Assembly: GCA_001931875.2 (NCBI GenBank)
Contig: MSJH02000827.1
Location: 62,001 to 126,000 of the forward strand
DNA: 64,000 nucleotides
Reading direction: 5' to 3'
DNA from: Byssochlamys sp. IMV 00236
Taxonomy: Eukaryota > Ascomycota > Eurotiomycetes > Eurotiales > Thermoascaceae
Both the position numbers and the translations under genes were made by a program. This document shows positions 22,050-33,253 of this stretch, piece after piece. The stretch's first letter is position 1, and each line of letters begins with the position of its first letter. The notes below the pieces were generated by a model. It was not told the origin of the DNA and searched no databases. It saw nothing but the letters and a program-made list of their open reading frames with translations.

Positions 22050-23760
22050 CAATCGGTGCCGCGCCCAATCAGAATTGCTCATGTGGGTGCGGGCACTGCA
22101 GGGCTGATCACTGCGTACAACGCAAGCTACTACCGTCCTATGAACTAGGTACTTAGTGCTTTACGAGAAGTACGTCCTCTGTAATCAATGTTTTTGTTTG
22201 TTTCTGTACAAATTGCATTGATTTCGGGTCTTGGGAATTCCGCAGTGGGTGGCACCCGGCTCGGAAATCGGTGCGCTTCCGGGTCCATACACATTTCACA
22301 TCTTGCTTTTTTTTTTGTACTTCCGGGATGCTAGTAGTGAATATGGTCTGATATCATTGCTGGTGCGTCATGCAGTTTAGATATCCCGGAGTCGGATGCG
22401 ATGTTCCGTCGCATTCCTATAACTTCACATTTGAGCCAAACCCGGGGATGGAACGGGTACTACCTTTCCGGCGATCAGCTCCAGGAGTATTTCGTGAATT
22501 TCGCCGAAGAGTATGACCTGGAGCATTTCATTAAATTCGAGACCAAAGTCGTGAGCGCGTCTTGGTTGGAGGAAGAAGGCCAATGTATATAAGTACTTCC
22601 CTTGTCTCTGGGGAAGAGCACCTCTCCTGTCCTGTCAAAATATCGACCAACCTTGATCTCCGCATCCAGGGGAACTGGAACTAGAAAGGAAGGATAGAAC
22701 AAAATTTTTTTCATCGATACCATGTCTTGATTAACGGTTCAGGGCCTCTCAACAAGTGAAAATGTTTGATGCAAATCCCAGTCATGCACAAGACGCTGCA
22801 AGACTAACATGTGCAATACTCAGGGCCGGCGATTGAAGGTCTTCAGACCTACAAGGGGATCCTCACCCACACTGCAAACTGGGATCAGGATATTGACTGG
22901 AAGGACAAACGTGTCGCACTTATTGGGGTCGGGTCAAGCGGTGTCTAAATCATTCCAAGGCTGGTCCAAGGAGTACACCCCTCCCACAACGCCCACAACT
23001 TTATCATATCTTCACAATATCCAGTGCCTCCGCTAGTTCAATGGTTGACCGCAACGGAAGACTGCTCCTCGTTGACTGTGTTCGTTCAATCCACGCAATG
23101 GATAACCCTTCCAGCTGCATGGCAAGATCTGCGGATGATCCGGAAAAGTCCGCAATGCCTGCACCTGCTGGAAAGCATTTCTACACTGAGGAGGAGAAAA
23201 ATCTCTTCCGGACGGACCCAGAGAAGTTCCTCGAGTACCGCAAGAAAGTTGGTGGAGTCATGCAGGAGCGCTTCCCAATCTTCCTAAGAAGTCATCAACC
23301 TCGCGAGGCCACCATTCCCATAATTACGGAATTGGTCAAGGCTCGTGTTGGGCCAGATGGCGAATTTTTGGTGAAAATCTTCACACCAAGCTTTTCCCTG
23401 GCTTGTCGTCGACCGACGGTAAGTGCTCATGTCGTTTTATAGTTCTCCTTCTTTGAGCGAGGTTGATCCTGGGAATCGAGATTCTGCAGCCTGGAGAAGA
23501 CTTCCTGGAAGCTCTCACTCAAGACCGTAAGTGGCTATCCAAGCATTGGTCGCTGCTTGGGTGCTGACCTGAATTTCAAGACCCCCGAGTCGTATCTGGC
23601 GAAATCAGCAGGTTCACAGAAACAGGAATCCAAATGAAGGATGGAAAGCATCTCGAGTTCGACCTAATCGTGTGCGCGACCGGATTCGATGTCGCAATTT
23701 GACCTCATTAGTATGATCCTAACTCTGCAAAGATGGAACGCAGGCATTAACCAGGGACAA
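22050..23760 (+). pseudogene. Decayed FAD-dependent monooxygenase (BVMO/FMO type)
   Basis: Fragments of one flavin monooxygenase lie in order but in changing frames. A degenerate FAD-binding GAGTAG motif near 22089 is followed by a stop. Next comes a YPGVGCDVPSH segment (about 22383), typical of Baeyer-Villiger-type enzymes, with a frame change inside the CCCGGGGATGG at 22441. A likely intron follows, then a DKRVALIGVGSSG NADP-binding motif broken by TAA at 22946. After that come a C-terminal half and an ATGFD motif near 23685, which soon stops. At least three lesions rule out a working enzyme. The DNA beyond 23,760 is not readable as this family. It abuts the FAD oxidoreductase and may be a lost member of the cluster. 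Confidence 0.8.
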
Positions 23761-24684
23761 TAGCACCTGCGGGAAGACTAGACCGAAGTACGTTTACCTT
23801 TCTCTCGCGCACGTCATAAGTGATCGTGGCTGATTTCAAATTATCGTAGCAACCGAGTGTTTACCTCAGTGTGGCCTCTCCAAACTTTCCAAATTTCTTT
23901 TTTATTGGAGGACCGACCGGTAACTAGGCACAAGGCTCTATTTTGATCATAGTTAGTGCCCTTTCCTTCCGCCGTCAATTCCATAGCTAATGGAAATCTC
24001 GATGACTGAGAGGCCGTAGCACGAAATTCAAGCCGAGTACGCGCTGCAGTGCGCCGCAAAAATCAGTTTGGAGAATCTGCACTCGCTCGTTCCAAAGCAA
24101 GAAGTGACAACACAATGGCGCCGCCATGTTGACGACTAACACGAAGCAAACTCCGTTTGGGCAGAACCTTGCGAGTCCTGGATGAAATATAGGGGGAAGA
24201 TTCAGCTCTGGAGTGGGAGTATGCTGCACATGATCAAGACACTACGTAGTACGCACGCCACGGTATGAAGACTGTGAAATCATCCGGCGAGATAAGGACA
24301 TGTGGAGATTCCTTGAGAACGGGCGTACTCTCTTGTAACTGCGGCAGGAGATGGGCCAGGATGTGGACATGGCGCCCTTTACTCGCATTAGTGACGAGCC
24401 TGAACTAAAATAATAAGTATAGTCTCTGCGCGACTGTATCTCATGCGCCTATCACTTGGTCTCTTCCCCCAGCTGCAATGGTTGCGGGGAGAGCTTGACG
24501 GCTCCTTCATTTCATTACGGTTATATAGTCGATTAGTTTCGGTGTTCTTAGGCTTAGCTAAGGAATAAAGAGCAGCTATCACTACTTAGTGCATAGAACA
24601 CAAACGTGACCGAGTGTCTCATTGTTGACCACCACGTCTTAAGTCACACTCCTCTTTATTCAAGCGTGCCGACAAACCTCGAGG
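23761..24684. other. Spacer after the decayed monooxygenase
   Basis: No gene is seen in about 920 bp; the open frames here are short and without recognisable motifs. Confidence 0.5.
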
Positions 24685-25734
24685 ATGGCTACGCCCACGC
24701 CGGGCGGATATCGCTCCGCCACCGAATACTGTTTTAGCGAAGAACAGGCTGACGCCATTGTTCGAACCACTGCCTACTATCGCAAAGACTACTGTCTCTC
24801 TGTGATCTGGTTCCCACCTCGTGAACATGTCGATATTCGTCTGTCGGTAGCAACGCCGTTCCGGCTGACTTCGAACGTTGGACTCGGCTCTCTCGGGCGG
24901 CTACCCCTCGAGCTCTTGCATGACACATTGTTCCATCTGGATATGCATTCTATATTCAAGTTTCGACAAGTAAATATCAGATCGAGACAGATAGTAGACT
25001 CTCTCAAGGAGTATCAGATGGTAATCGCGCATGGACTGAATCTTCTCTGCGCCTTGTTAAGAACACGACTTGCTATCGTCACTTCTTTATTCGACTTCTA
25101 CGAGGCACTTTGTACGAAAGCCTGTACTTATTGTGGAGACTTCGCCGGATTTATATCGCTCTTAAATTGGAAGCGATGCTGTTTCAAATGCCTCCAGGAA
25201 GCTCCGGAAACGCAAGTACAAACTCTTGCCGCTGTCCGAAAGCATCTCCACTTGACTAAAGTCGAATTGGACGGAGTGAGGTCATTCAAGACCTTGCCTG
25301 GAATCTATTCGATGAAGGAATCTGTACACAAATCTCGCATTGCGATTGTTTCTGTCCAGCAGGCTATCTTGGCTTGCAGACAGTACTCGCACGTGGCACA
25401 AGCCTACTTAGCGATCTCAGAACTAAATCCAAAATTCAGCTTTATGGCGTCCTGTGCACTCCCGTATTACGATAAGCAGACTGGCCAAGTTGAACACGGA
25501 ATGTCGTGTGCTGGTTGTCAACTCGCTCTCGAAAGAGACATCATCGGCACTAGGGGCGAGAAATGGGCATTTGAGGCTCGAGACAAAGTATATGCACGAG
25601 ATAGTTTTTTGGAACATTTTCGATGGTGTGAACAGGCACAGCTCCTCTGGAGGTCGAGTGGCGAGGGTAACAACCGGCCAACTGAGCTACCTGAGGCTGC
25701 TCGGAGAGGAGGCTACTTTAATAAAAGAGTATAA
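24685..25734 (+). CDS. F-box-like protein with Cys pairs
   Basis: A single-exon 349-residue protein. Residues about 70-115 (LGRLPLELLHDTLFHLDM followed by a helical IFKFRQVN segment) look like a fungal F-box, which would tie it to SCF ubiquitin ligases through SKP1. Further on, CTYC and CCFKC form a possible CxxC/CxxC zinc site, and SCAGCQ gives another pair. These features match a large, divergent family of fungal F-box/zinc-binding proteins whose targets are unknown. There is no sign of introns. Confidence is good that it is coding and moderate for the F-box call. Confidence 0.7.
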   Translation: MATPTPGGYRSATEYCFSEEQADAIVRTTAYYRKDYCLSVIWFPPREHVDIRLSVATPFRLTSNVGLGSLGRLPLELLHDTLFHLDMHSIFKFRQVNIRSRQIVDSLKEYQMVIAHGLNLLCALLRTRLAIVTSLFDFYEALCTKACTYCGDFAGFISLLNWKRCCFKCLQEAPETQVQTLAAVRKHLHLTKVELDGVRSFKTLPGIYSMKESVHKSRIAIVSVQQAILACRQYSHVAQAYLAISELNPKFSFMASCALPYYDKQTGQVEHGMSCAGCQLALERDIIGTRGEKWAFEARDKVYARDSFLEHFRWCEQAQLLWRSSGEGNNRPTELPEAARRGGYFNKRV

Positions 25735-25873
25735 CAAGGATGTGAAAGTGTTCGCTAATGTATTGCAACGAGACTGTCTGCAAAAGTGACTGGGAAAAAA
25801 CTAGAAAGTGGACTAATTCCTAGACACCTCAAAAGTACTGTATAATGCAGCCGCGCATCTCAAAAGCTGTTCT

Positions 25874-26086
25874 TTAATCTTCCAGAATCACTCCATTTTG
25901 ATCCGTGTATTTCACTGGCGCGTCTGGCTTGACCAGATGTCTTGAACAATAGTTGGTCGAATCCTTGCCCCATTGTTTAGTAACTGGATGACATTTGACG
26001 TTGGTTCACTGGCGCTCTGCGCACTGGATGAATTCCATCTCCTTCTTGCAGCCGGATGTATATTTGATAAATTTCGAGGTGCACAT
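25874..26086 (-). pseudogene. Small Cys-rich protein interrupted by an in-frame TGA
   Basis: From an ATG at 26086 the frame stays open for 26 codons, meets a single TGA (26006-26008), and then continues in the same frame for 43 more codons to a TAA at 25874. Both halves look coding: the first has CTSKF and a CKKEMEF segment, the second VKCHP and NYCSRHLV, giving a spaced set of Cys residues that could bind zinc. A one-base change would explain the stop. It could be a young pseudogene, a sequencing error or a readthrough gene. I do not know its function. Confidence 0.5.
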
Positions 26087-26480
26087 TTTAGCCTAATGGG
26101 ATATCCCAAATTAGATAAGCGCTGGACATAGGGGATAACTGTCTGCTTACGATGTCTAGTTAAGCAACTTGCGCACGTTTGCTGGTGATGAATGCAAGTG
26201 ATTAACGCGGAGTAGAGCTGCACTTGCGATATCGAGAAACTTTGTATAGCGTTGTTGGGAGGCCAGGCCCTTCTATTCGGAACTGTCAGTTAACAAACGA
26301 AGAAACGCAATACACATTAAATCATAAATTTATATCTATTTAGATTTCCGTTTCTTAATTGGCTTGATCAGTTATTTAAAATAAGGCAGATCAATATTTT
26401 GTTCAAGTGCGGTTAGAGAAATAAATACATATAATATAAAGTATATACGCTATAAGCAAAACCTTTCTTAGCCGTTAAAG

Positions 26481-28216
26481 TCAGGTTCGAGTCTCCTTGT
26501 AGGTATCTATCACAGTAGCTTCTACCTCTTCGTTAAAGACGTCTACCTGGGTTGACGCGAATTTCCTTGCGCTGACGCCGCGTTCAAAAAGCATATCCAG
26601 CTCTGCGAACGATCGGCCACGAGGCTCTGGCAAGCGGAAATAAGTATATATAATGCAGCAGAAGCAGATCCCGGCCCAGAAGAAACCGGTAAAGTTCCCC
26701 CAGTTCCAGGCTCCAGGGTTTAACATGTATGGCGTAAGGACACCGGTAATAATGCCGACGATGTTGTACAAGTTTCGGCCCAGCACGACTGTCTTGATCT
26801 GTAGCCGCCGGGTAGATAGTTCGGCAACTAACGAGTAACAAACAGTGCCAACTGTGATCTGGTAGAAGAACGCCCAGGCAATCATCATGCTGCCGGTAGC
26901 CATCGATGCCTTGTCACGGTTGTTCTCCGGTACCAAGCCCAAGAATCCCATGACAAAAAGCATGACAAAGAGAGCGCAAAGGCCATAGAAGTAAAGAGAT
27001 CGACGGCCAACTCCCAACGTCATAAGGAACCAGGAGCCGAAGACACCGACTATATTGATGGCATACTGGCCCATGGCGAACGAATAAGCATTCGATGCGC
27101 TCAAACCCGCTTGTTCGAGGAAGTAAGTCGAATAGTTCGAGAAGCTGTTTCCGCTGAGGTTCTGTATCGCCCAGGCCATGCATACAATCTCGGTACGTCT
27201 TAGGTCTGTGCCCTTGAAGCAGTCCCAGTACGTCGTGCCTTTCGTGATCTTCTGTTCGAGTGCTGTCGTATGCACCATCATAGCGATCGTCTCATCCGGG
27301 TCGAAATCCGTTTCCCGATTCAAGCTCGTCAAGCGCAGAAGGGCACGCTTGGCTGCCTCGATCTTGCCCTTTCTTACCAACCACCACGGAGATTCAGGTG
27401 CGAGACAGATGCCAATGAAGAGAGGGAGGGGCCACATCCACTGCAATCCATAGGGAATACGGTACGCCCACTCATCATCGCGGCCTAGCATTGACTTGAT
27501 CACACCGATTCCTATTAGCTGGCCCACGCCCCAGCAGCAGTTGACATAGGTTGTCAGGTAACCCCGGAGTGCGACTGGGCACACCTCAGATGCGTAGGTA
27601 ACTGTCAATGTTTGGAAGACACCCCAGGGAATGCCGCAGAGGATCTCCGCCGCCAGTAAAGCCTGGACATTCGCCGCCGTGAAGAAAATAGCAGTCCAAG
27701 CAGCCACGAGTACCAAGCAGGCCATAATAGTATAGCGGTATCCGAATCGCTCTGAGAACCACCCATTGATAAAGAGGCCGATGATTTCGCCTACCATGGC
27801 CCCGTTACTAAGGCCAGCTTGCCACTATACAGACGTTTAGTTTTCTAGTTTACGGCATTCAGAAACACAGATGCGGCAGATCTACGTACCCTGGCGGGCA
27901 CCTGATATGTTCCATCAGGCATCTGTTCCCCATATTTCCGGTTAAAGGCGGGAAAGGCGTAAAAATTGTTCACCAGACAAATATCGTAGCCTTCCATGAC
28001 AATGCAGGTCGAAATGAGCAAACTCCAGGCCATTGCCTTTGGATACAATTTGATGCCTTGTAGTAGGGTCATATTTTGTTCCTTCTCCGTCGCGATTTTT
28101 GCATTCTCGATGACTGTCTCCATGCCAGTGGCAGATTGGGTCTGAATTTTGGCCTCGAGAGACAGGGGAGTATTGCTTTTGGCGACGCCGCCATCTTCAG
28201 GCTTTAAGTCTGCCAT
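26481..28216 (-). CDS. MFS sugar permease, alpha-glucoside (maltose) type
   Basis: A 556-residue 12-helix transporter of the sugar porter family. Exons are 28216-27890 and 27824-26481 with a 65-bp phase-0 intron. The start at 28216 (MADLKPEDGG) fits the family; an in-frame ATG further upstream (28345) adds residues without similarity. Visible marks are a SERFGYRYT loop between helices 2 and 3, the PESPWWLVRKGK segment after helix 6, and PEPRGRSFAELD after helix 12. The hydrophilic N-terminus (about 75 residues) and the EGYDICLVNNFYAFPAF stretch are typical of fungal MAL-type proton symporters for maltose or other alpha-glucosides. It lies in the same 10-kb stretch as a secreted GH31 glycosidase, which could supply its substrate. 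Confidence 0.9.
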
Positions 28217-29288
28217 GTTATCTTGTGGACCACCCGTGCTGTGTGATTCCTTCGGCGTCGAGTGAAGGGGAGCACGAGGGCTTTGTAAAATATTGCGGCA
28301 GTCAAAAAAGTTTACGGGGAAGCGCAACGCCCCTAATAATTGCACGGGGGCGGGGGAGCATTGAATGCCGGCGCTAGTCGTCTAGTGTCGCTTGGAGGCG
28401 AACAGGATAATCATAAATAAGAATGTCATTAGTCCGAGTATCCGACTACCTGAGTGTCGGTATATTATTATAATAATAATTAATTTAGTCCTGGACAAGC
28501 ATTGGGGAAATCATGGATCTCGGCCTTAGGAAAATGAGGGCTAAGCCCCGCTAGCGTTGCCCTAGTCACATGATTCTACCGCCCGCAGTGCGAGAATCTT
28601 CCAAGCAGTTTTTTAGAAGTCTGGGCCTAGACGAGGCACTACTACTACTGTATGTCCGTAAAAGAACCAGAGCGTGTTCCGAGCTGTTTGTGACCTATCA
28701 TATTCCAAAGAACCTTGTCCCCGCCTTCTATCCCCAGTCGTTGGCTTTGCGGAATTTGCGACTATCAAAGCTGCCAACATCCAAGGCCAGGCTTGGTTAC
28801 TCTTGGTCCAGTCTACACAATATGAGAAATGCATTCATATTGATTGCATTTTAGAAAATTCCAGAGCGGCCGTTTTGGTCCCAGAATCAATAGCGCTCAA
28901 AGCAAACAATGACCATCATCTAGAACGATATCAGTGCCTGTAGTGAAGCTGGATGCAACAGACGCCAGATACAGGTAGGTTCTTCTCAGGTCATTAGGGG
29001 AGCCAATTCGGCTGTAGGAAATAAGAACAGGTTAGCTCTTGACCGCGATCATGTACTCTCAAGAGTAGGGGCAAGCTTTGAGCAAGTCCTGGATCGCCTC
29101 CGAGGCATCTCCAGTGAGATCGACACACACTGTTGGCACGACAGAAAGACAGTATGTAAACTCTTACAGGATATTGATCACGCCAATCTGTATATACCAT
29201 ATTTCATGTACTGATTATAAGTAGATTAAGCCCCACCTGGCCCTGGTGGAAAAAACCTATAACAGCCGCCTACCACCATAAACCCATA
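28217..29288. other. Spacer between two MFS genes
   Basis: No gene is seen in about 1.07 kb. A short ATT/AAT-rich stretch lies at 28460-28485. Confidence 0.55.
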
Positions 29289-31224
29289 TCAGTGCATAAC
29301 AACAGCCACATGATCATCCATATACTTCTCAATATCTCCGAGGAAGCACGCAGCCAGAATACTCACACCTCCGAACGCAATGCTTGCGAGATAGACGTAT
29401 TTATAGCTTTCTGCATAGGCAACTTGGCCTGCTTTTACCACTATATCATAGGCGGTCTCGTTCCCCGCAATTCCTGGGATCCCCTTGAGTCCTTCCAACA
29501 AACTAGAACCTGTCAACTTGATAGCCTCCTCGATATAGGTGATATTAGTAATGTGCAGCTCCAGCTCCATAGTACCACCGATGTATTTAGTCGCATTAGG
29601 AATAAACTTCCCAATAAATACGTTATAGTATGTCGCATACCCGACTGTACCACCAACCACTCGAATAGCTAGGGTAAGTGCAGCGACAGATCCGATAAGA
29701 TCATCGGGACAAATAATGGTGGAAATAATCGAGGCTGGAACCACAATCCCACCAATTCCCAGTCCAGCAAGAACCAGGAGACCCCACATTGTATGGAGAT
29801 TATCGACAGTGGCGCATGCCATTGAGCCGCAACCTAATCGACGATATTTCTGTGAGTATAATACAACCACAAAAACTTCAGAACAGGAAGCGTACCGGCC
29901 GTCATTACAATGCTACTAGCAATCATTAATTCCCGATTGCGGCCACGGAGGACAGAGAGCATCCATAGAACCACACAGGCACCAGTGAGAATTGAAACTC
30001 CGATTGGGAGACCTCGGATGCCAACACCAACAGGGTCATGGCCATACACGTTGAACGCTTGCGTAGGCCAGAACATAATGACCGAAAAGAAATTGGCACC
30101 TTGGTTAACCGTAAGTACTATTGCCATCTTATGGAGGAGTACTGGGCACTGTTATACCTGAGATGAATGTGATGACAAGAGTCAATGCGAGCACCCGCGG
30201 TTCCTGTTTGAGCCGAGAAGGAAACATGGGGTACTGAGCACCGTATACTTCCCAGACGCAGAAGGTGGCTATGAGTACTACGCCCAGAAGCAACGGTATG
30301 AGGACATGGGCGGACGTCCATTTGTACTTTTTGACGCATTGTCAGTAAACTGCATTTCTCAGTGCAGTGGCCAGGAGAAACCCTTACCTGATAGCCTCCC
30401 CATTGAAGCCCGGCCATGAAAAGAACAAGGCCTGAGATGCTGAGTATTCCCCCAACATAGTCAATTTGAGCAAGGACTTGCTTTCTATTGAAGCCACGGG
30501 TATTAGGCCTCGGGGGTGGGAAATAAAAGAGCGCCGTCATAATCAATCCTACGCCAGCCCACGCTCCGCAGAGTGCACCACAGTATCGCCATCCTGCATA
30601 GGCGGAAATTAGCTGTCCCCATAGAACAGAGGGAGTGAACGGAAAAATAGTGAAAATAAGAACAGCGACATATTTGCCGCGCTTTCGTGTCGGTGCGAGC
30701 TCTGAAGCTACAGCAAGAGCAGTTAGTTCACTGACGCCAGCACCTGCACCCGCAATTGCCATTCCGCTGATAAAGATATTCATGGTATGTGCTGTGCTCG
30801 CAACAATCATCCCGAGACAAATAAGCGTTGAGCCAGAAAGTGCTACATATCGACGACCAATCAAGTCCGAAAGAGAGCCAACAAAAGGACACACAGCCGC
30901 CAAGGCGAGTAGATTGGCTATAACGAACCAGATCCATCGATCTGCACCCCCAATGTCGCTATAGATAATCGGAGGGATACCCCCGAAGATGTAAACTGGA
31001 ATCTGACTACCCGTCCAGAGAAAAGCCATGGCAATCAGGCTCATCACGCGACGGAAAGTCATCGGCGGTTCGTCATGATGAGCAGACAATGCAGTATTTA
31101 TGGGACAAGAGTCCTCCTTCTCTGTGTCATTTCGAGAACCAGGAGTGTCGGATGTTTCGATATGTTTGATATCGCTTGGTGTCTTCCCGTGCGGGGAAGA
31201 GTAGATATCACTATTTTGTGCCAT
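29289..31224 (-). CDS. TRI12-like MFS efflux transporter
   Basis: A 584-residue major facilitator with about 14 helices, of the DHA2/TRI12-like drug efflux type. Exons are 31224-30388, 30326-30158, 30099-29896 and 29833-29289; introns are 58-62 bp and all in phase. The start at 31224 gives a charged, Ser-rich cytosolic tail of about 65 residues. The GSLSDLIGRRY loop follows helix 2 and AGAGAGVSEL marks the motif-C-like region. Between the last helices is a long loop with NETAYDIV, as in TRI12 homologues. Such pumps export fungal metabolites or give self-protection, so it could serve the polyketide cluster even though 6 kb of other genes separate it. That link is only inference. Confidence 0.88.
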
Positions 31225-32395
31225 GACAGGCAACCAAGCTGTTCGCCACGTAGAGCAGCATACACAGCACTTTTCAATTGAGTGATAGGGAGTTAGAGAG
31301 GACGCGAGGTAAAAAGAGGATCGACAGAGATTGTACACGTTATATGTAACTGGTGTAGGTAGGAGCTAAGAGAACTGGAGGCTAAGCACAGTGAGATCGG
31401 CGTCAGGATGAACATCTTAATGTCTCGGGGAGGCCGTGTGGCGGGGAATGAGCCCTGTGTGTTGCGGGGGACGTGATGCCAATACGAATTAAAGCACGTA
31501 CTATTGGAGGGAAAAAAGACTCCGTTTAAGAGTAACCCATATTCAGAGGAAAGTACTAAGGCCTCTTTGCGCGACGCTGTCAAGACCTGTATGAACCGAG
31601 GTGTTGTCGATGGCCGCTAGCATAGTAAAGATGGCGTATACGTTTTGTAGAGAGTAATTATGTATTTTATGTCAAAGATACGAAAGGCTATCTATTTCGT
31701 AAACTACAATCACTGCAGCTGCTAGATAAAAATAATAAGATGTAATGAAACGATCTCGCAGACCTTGGTTATACCTCATCCATAGTTAGAAAGCATCTCC
31801 CTTAGATCTCCTAGCATCTATACGAACATAGTGCCTCTCAAGTCACAGAGGCAGATAAGAGTTAAAATCGCGGGCTGAATTAGTGGTAGTAGTATCTCAT
31901 TCGCCTGCGGGCAAAACTCGTTGGGTGTTCTTGAGAAATCACAGATCAGCATAGCGCTTTTTTCTTTCCTTCGCGCCTCCAGCTATGAAGCGATGTCCCC
32001 AACATTTTAGCATTCTGTATGTTGCATTCTGCAATAGCAGGAATGTGTCATGATAAAGCATGGAATAACAAAGCAGGAAATAGTATATTGCGCTAGCATC
32101 GGACTGGAATCACTAGATCGAATGGGCTTTGTATCCGCAGCCCAATGTGACCAACGCCACAAATCCCTTGTTTTCCAACCTACGCTAAAGAACCATAAAC
32201 AAAAGAATATCCCTGTCATTCGGAGCTACAGTTGTGGAGGTTGAGGGGCTCAATCGCGAGTGACTTGAAATGCGGGGGAGAAGATTAAATTAGGGTTTTC
32301 GTTAGCGACCTTGCTACTTAAGTTTGGCAGAGCAAGCTACCAGGCAGCTTCCCATATTAATTATACCCTAGATATTCGACCTGGAAAACAGTTAC
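31225..32395. other. AT-rich spacer, 1.2 kb
   Basis: No gene is seen. Bases 31,640-31,800 are notably AT-rich. Confidence 0.5.
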
Positions 32396-33253
32396 CTAAG
32401 TCGTTAAACGACGTTTCTTACTATGGGATAAATATAGAGTGGGACCAACGCGAAGTTGAAAAACAAATGTATCCTCATATGTGTCGTCACATAGCTCCCA
32501 CACGGACTCCCATTTTTCAGGAGGCACTTTTGGTTGGTTAGCTCTCTGTTGCATACCAGAAACTAGAGGCATTAATTCCTCGTAAAAGATAGTATTATTT
32601 TGGCCGACGCGGTCTATAATCGCCGTCATAGTAATATGCGGCCGAATAGGATATCCATCCTTTTTTTTTTGGTCTCCAGGATAGTATAGGTTCTCCAAAA
32701 ACCAATTGCCTTCGCCATCTAGGCCTCCCCCCACAGAAACGGGTCCGGATGGCTGTAACTTCAATCAGTCATCAAACAACTTGCTTATTTTTCTAAATTG
32801 TACCGACTTACCTTATCGCACCCAGATTCCTATATTCCCCCAGATTGCCGCAGGACTTGGGCAGGTTCTCCCTGGACGGCTTGAAAGCAAAATAGGTTAT
32901 GTATTCTGAGATTTCTATACCACGAGCTTCTGAAGTCCAGGCAAAGTCGAGATGTCCTCCAGGCCTCTCAGGTTCAGGCCTCTCAGAAGGCTCCAGGTAC
33001 TCCTCAAATGGTCTTAGTTTTTGTCGCGGGGGGTGTCTCCTGAGCTCTGACAAGGCGGGTCGTCGACAGTCATGGAGACATGCCCGAGGGGGTCTATCTC
33101 CAGAGGATGGACCCTAATATTGAGCCGCGTAAGAATGTCATCACCAATAATTCCTGTTTCCTTCGAGACACCGAGCTCTTCGGGGTGATCCAGAGTCTCC
33201 CTTAGGGCATTTAGAACGTCGCGCGCCTTGTTCATCGGCGTTCTCCTCGGCAT
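32396..33253 (-). pseudogene. Unknown fungal protein with a broken reading frame
   Basis: Three coding-like pieces follow one another. Piece one is 33253-33014 (starts MPRRTPMNKARDVLNAL). Piece two is 33053-32808 in another frame, with FEEYLEP and HLDFAWTSEA segments. Piece three is 32764-32396, with PIRPHITMTAIIDRVG. Between two and three there is a GTAAGT donor and a TTGAAG acceptor, but the phases do not match. Between one and two there is no good splice pair, only a frame change near a CCCCCC run. A run of ten T (ten A on the coding strand) at about 32660 lies in piece three and could hide an indel. Either this is a decaying gene or the assembly has indels. I do not recognise the family. 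Confidence 0.4.

Noticed and set aside
26006..26008. TGA as a selenocysteine codon
   Set aside because: Filamentous ascomycetes lack the selenocysteine machinery as far as is known, and no SECIS-like hairpin was seen.
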